From positions 1 through 5,755 of the forward strand of contig QXWX01000186.1 in the NCBI GenBank assembly GCA_009911175.1: a stretch of DNA of 5,755 nt, read 5' to 3'. Origin of the DNA: Lachnospiraceae bacterium. GTDB lineage: Bacteria > Bacillota_A > Clostridia > Lachnospirales > Lachnospiraceae. This document shows, in pieces, positions 4,157 through 5,755 of the stretch. The translations under genes were made by a program, and so were the position numbers. Position 1 is the stretch's first letter. Each line of letters starts with the position of its first letter. The notes under the pieces are model-generated. The model worked only from the letters and a program-made list of their open reading frames with translations. It was not told the DNA's origin and did not search any database.

Positions 4157-5731
4157 ATGGATCAGTTGGATAACAAAAAGATAAAGGAATTATCTGAATC
4201 CTATTTGATTCAGAAAAATCAGTACTTGGAAACAGAAAAAGTATTGACACAGGCGATGAATGAAATTGAAAACCTGAATGCGTTAAATCAGAAACAGGAT
4301 GATATGCTGGATCAGCTTCTGCAGCAGGCACAGGAATTGTGTAAAGTAATGGGATACTCTGAGGAAGATATTACAGAAGAAGATATCGAACAGGGAAATG
4401 CAATGCTTCAATTGACTGACGAGGAACAGAGTCAGATTACAATTCCATATTTTGGGGTTTTGTCAACCGTTGACGAAAATGGTTCTTGGGAAGATTATAT
4501 GAACAGCCTTAAGAAATATGCAGGTGAACATGACCTTGATTTATCGAAGGACCCATTTGATTCATTGTTATCGGAAACAGAAAAGGATAAAATTGGACAG
4601 CGTATCCGTGATGACTATATGATGCAAAAGGCAAATTGCGATAAATATGATTATATGATTGCAGCATTTTGCGGCGTTATAAGCGGCCTGATAGATTCTT
4701 TTTTTGTTGGAAAACCTGGTGAGTCTAAATTAGGACATTGGGGGGATGATCAGGCAGACAAGTTTATAACAAAATTATCCAGAGGTTTATGGAATCTGGA
4801 TGCATCAAAGCGTAATGAAATATTAAAGCTGTTCCAAGAGAAAAAAATAACAAAACAACAACGTGATCGGATGTTAAAAGAAGCGGGCATCCCATATAAT
4901 CAGAATTTGAAGAAAAAACCAGAGACATTACAGCAATGTATCCAATATTTAGAGAAAAAATTTCCGGTAAATTATGATGCGTCCAGTGCGGTCGGCGTAT
5001 ATCTTAATACAGAAGGCCAGTTGAACAATATGTGGGCAATGAATCATCACATCATATCACTGGCTCATTCGCCAAGTATAATTGGTTTGATATTTTCGAT
5101 TTTGGATCAATTTACCGGAAAAGCATCATTTATCGACAATGGTCAATTAATCAGACTTGTTCCGAAAGAAAAAGAAAATGAAATTGACAGGTTTGAATTG
5201 AGGGGAAAGACATTTCCTACAAAATTATTGTGTGGATTTGTAAACTGGATAGGACATTTGTGTTCGGACTTAGTAGGGGCAAATACGACACGTATAGAAG
5301 GCGGAAATTCACGAGGGACAGGATTGCCGGTTCCTTTTATGGAATTACTGCAACTTTGCAGATTCGAAGTTCCAGATGGAAATGGAGAAAGAATTGAGAT
5401 TTCAAAATTAACTATCAAAATTTTTGAAAATGGCTATGATTTGAGATTTGCTGCAACGACAGCGATTCCAGTTCTTCTAAATGAGTTCTTCATTCGGCTT
5501 CTTTGGGCACTGAAATCAAGGTTTTATCACAAAAGGAATTGGAAAGATTCAATGCCCTTTGGAAACAAACCAGAGTTAAGAAGAATGCTTTTGGCGGGAC
5601 ATGGAGCATTATGCTCCGTGGATGTAATCGATGCGGGAATCAGGTCGGTAGATTTGCTGACATTTGCACTGCATTTAAATCCTAAAACTCGGATAATACG
5701 GACTCAAATAAAAGTGCTTATAAAAGGTTAA
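4157..5731 (+). CDS. Large uncharacterised protein of the same family as the partial gene at the window start
   Basis: 524 residues. The ATG abuts the TAA of the previous gene (4154-4156), so translation is probably coupled. Residues 1-65 are a heptad-like, Gln/Glu/Leu-rich coiled coil. Residues 66-160 are acidic. Residues 166-185 form a moderately hydrophobic segment ending GLIDSFFVGKP, followed by GHWGDDQADKFITKL (193-207). Residues 205-270 are helical and basic. The conserved half has NHHIISLAHSPSIIGLIFSI (296-315), a F-x-N-W-x-x-H-x-x-S-D segment (361-371), GLPVPF (389-394), a hydrophobic helix (about 433-452), and R-R-M-L-L to A-G-I-R-S (475-497). The last four blocks or their equivalents recur in the 2-955 protein. 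No nucleotide-binding or nuclease motif is obvious. Past the AGI block it ends about 60 residues earlier than the paralogue would with its frameshifted tail restored, so the C-terminus may be shortened. Membrane-associated partner of the TerB-like protein is my inference; family and function are unrecognised. Confidence 0.85.
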   Translation: MDQLDNKKIKELSESYLIQKNQYLETEKVLTQAMNEIENLNALNQKQDDMLDQLLQQAQELCKVMGYSEEDITEEDIEQGNAMLQLTDEEQSQITIPYFGVLSTVDENGSWEDYMNSLKKYAGEHDLDLSKDPFDSLLSETEKDKIGQRIRDDYMMQKANCDKYDYMIAAFCGVISGLIDSFFVGKPGESKLGHWGDDQADKFITKLSRGLWNLDASKRNEILKLFQEKKITKQQRDRMLKEAGIPYNQNLKKKPETLQQCIQYLEKKFPVNYDASSAVGVYLNTEGQLNNMWAMNHHIISLAHSPSIIGLIFSILDQFTGKASFIDNGQLIRLVPKEKENEIDRFELRGKTFPTKLLCGFVNWIGHLCSDLVGANTTRIEGGNSRGTGLPVPFMELLQLCRFEVPDGNGERIEISKLTIKIFENGYDLRFAATTAIPVLLNEFFIRLLWALKSRFYHKRNWKDSMPFGNKPELRRMLLAGHGALCSVDVIDAGIRSVDLLTFALHLNPKTRIIRTQIKVLIKG

Positions 5732-5755
5732 AATATCGAGTTTTTAGATGTTTGG

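Noticed and set aside
4029..4331. Minus-strand ORF across the junction of the last two genes
   Set aside because: It spans two well-supported + strand genes and has no start signal.
5143..5418. Minus-strand Ser/Pro-rich ORF inside the last gene
   Set aside because: It lies within the conserved GLPVPF-containing region of the + strand protein; shadow frame.
5503..5685. 60-aa + strand ORF near the end of the window
   Set aside because: It overlaps the conserved R-x-x-L-L/AGI block of the 524-aa protein in another frame, with no paralogue support.
9..5689. Near-identical AATCCTAAAAC at 9-19 and 5678-5688 (both reading N-P-K-T) as a recombination junction or att-like repeat
   Set aside because: Only about 11 bases in AT-rich DNA, with flanks that do not match and different positions in the two paralogues; probably chance.

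Overview
The window reads as accessory DNA from a low-GC Gram-positive bacterium, most likely a Clostridia/Lachnospiraceae-type gut Firmicute. The support is AT-rich sequence with AGA/ATA/TTA-rich codon use, strong AAGGAGG-type ribosome binding sites, and protein types (a DUF4870/Tic20-like membrane protein, a STAS-like protein, TerB-like modules) common in that group. No rRNA, tRNA, CRISPR array, transposase or integrase is visible. All credible genes are on the + strand.

Layout. (1) 2-955: the 3' part of a large protein that starts before the window. Its reading appears to continue in another frame to 1056. (2) 1057-1226: a leader with a TATAAT box, a perfect 13-bp palindrome and two AAGGAGG motifs. 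(3) 1227-1613: a small DUF4870/Tic20-like membrane protein, then a doubtful 48-codon ORF and a strong hairpin terminator (1816-1850). (4) 1931-1939: an extended -10 promoter. It precedes a STAS-like gene (2007-2411) that looks broken: its C-terminal part is replaced by sequence whose other frame resembles pieces of a PIN domain. (5) 2470-5731: a tight run of three reading frames. They encode a PH-like + TerB-like + glycine-rich membrane-segment protein, a 165-aa helical protein overlapping it by 68 bp, and a 524-aa protein whose start codon directly abuts the previous stop.

Two points stand out. First, the C-terminal half of the 524-aa protein (about residues 296-524) is homologous by eye to the partial protein at the window start. 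They share an L-x-H-x-P block, an identical GLPVPF motif, and an R-x-x-L-L ... AGI-x-S block with identical 18-residue internal spacing. The window therefore carries two divergent members of one large-protein family that I cannot name. Second, the 418-aa and 165-aa frames look like one gene of about 560 codons, split by loss of two bases in a short GA repeat. Restoring GA gives a smooth junction and removes an atypical tail.

My best hypothesis is an uncharacterised TerB-associated, membrane-linked system (sensor/pore-like protein plus large partner), possibly in stress or phage defence, with signs of duplication and decay around it. The role is inference from architecture only; the paralogy, overlaps and frame breaks are read directly from the sequence.
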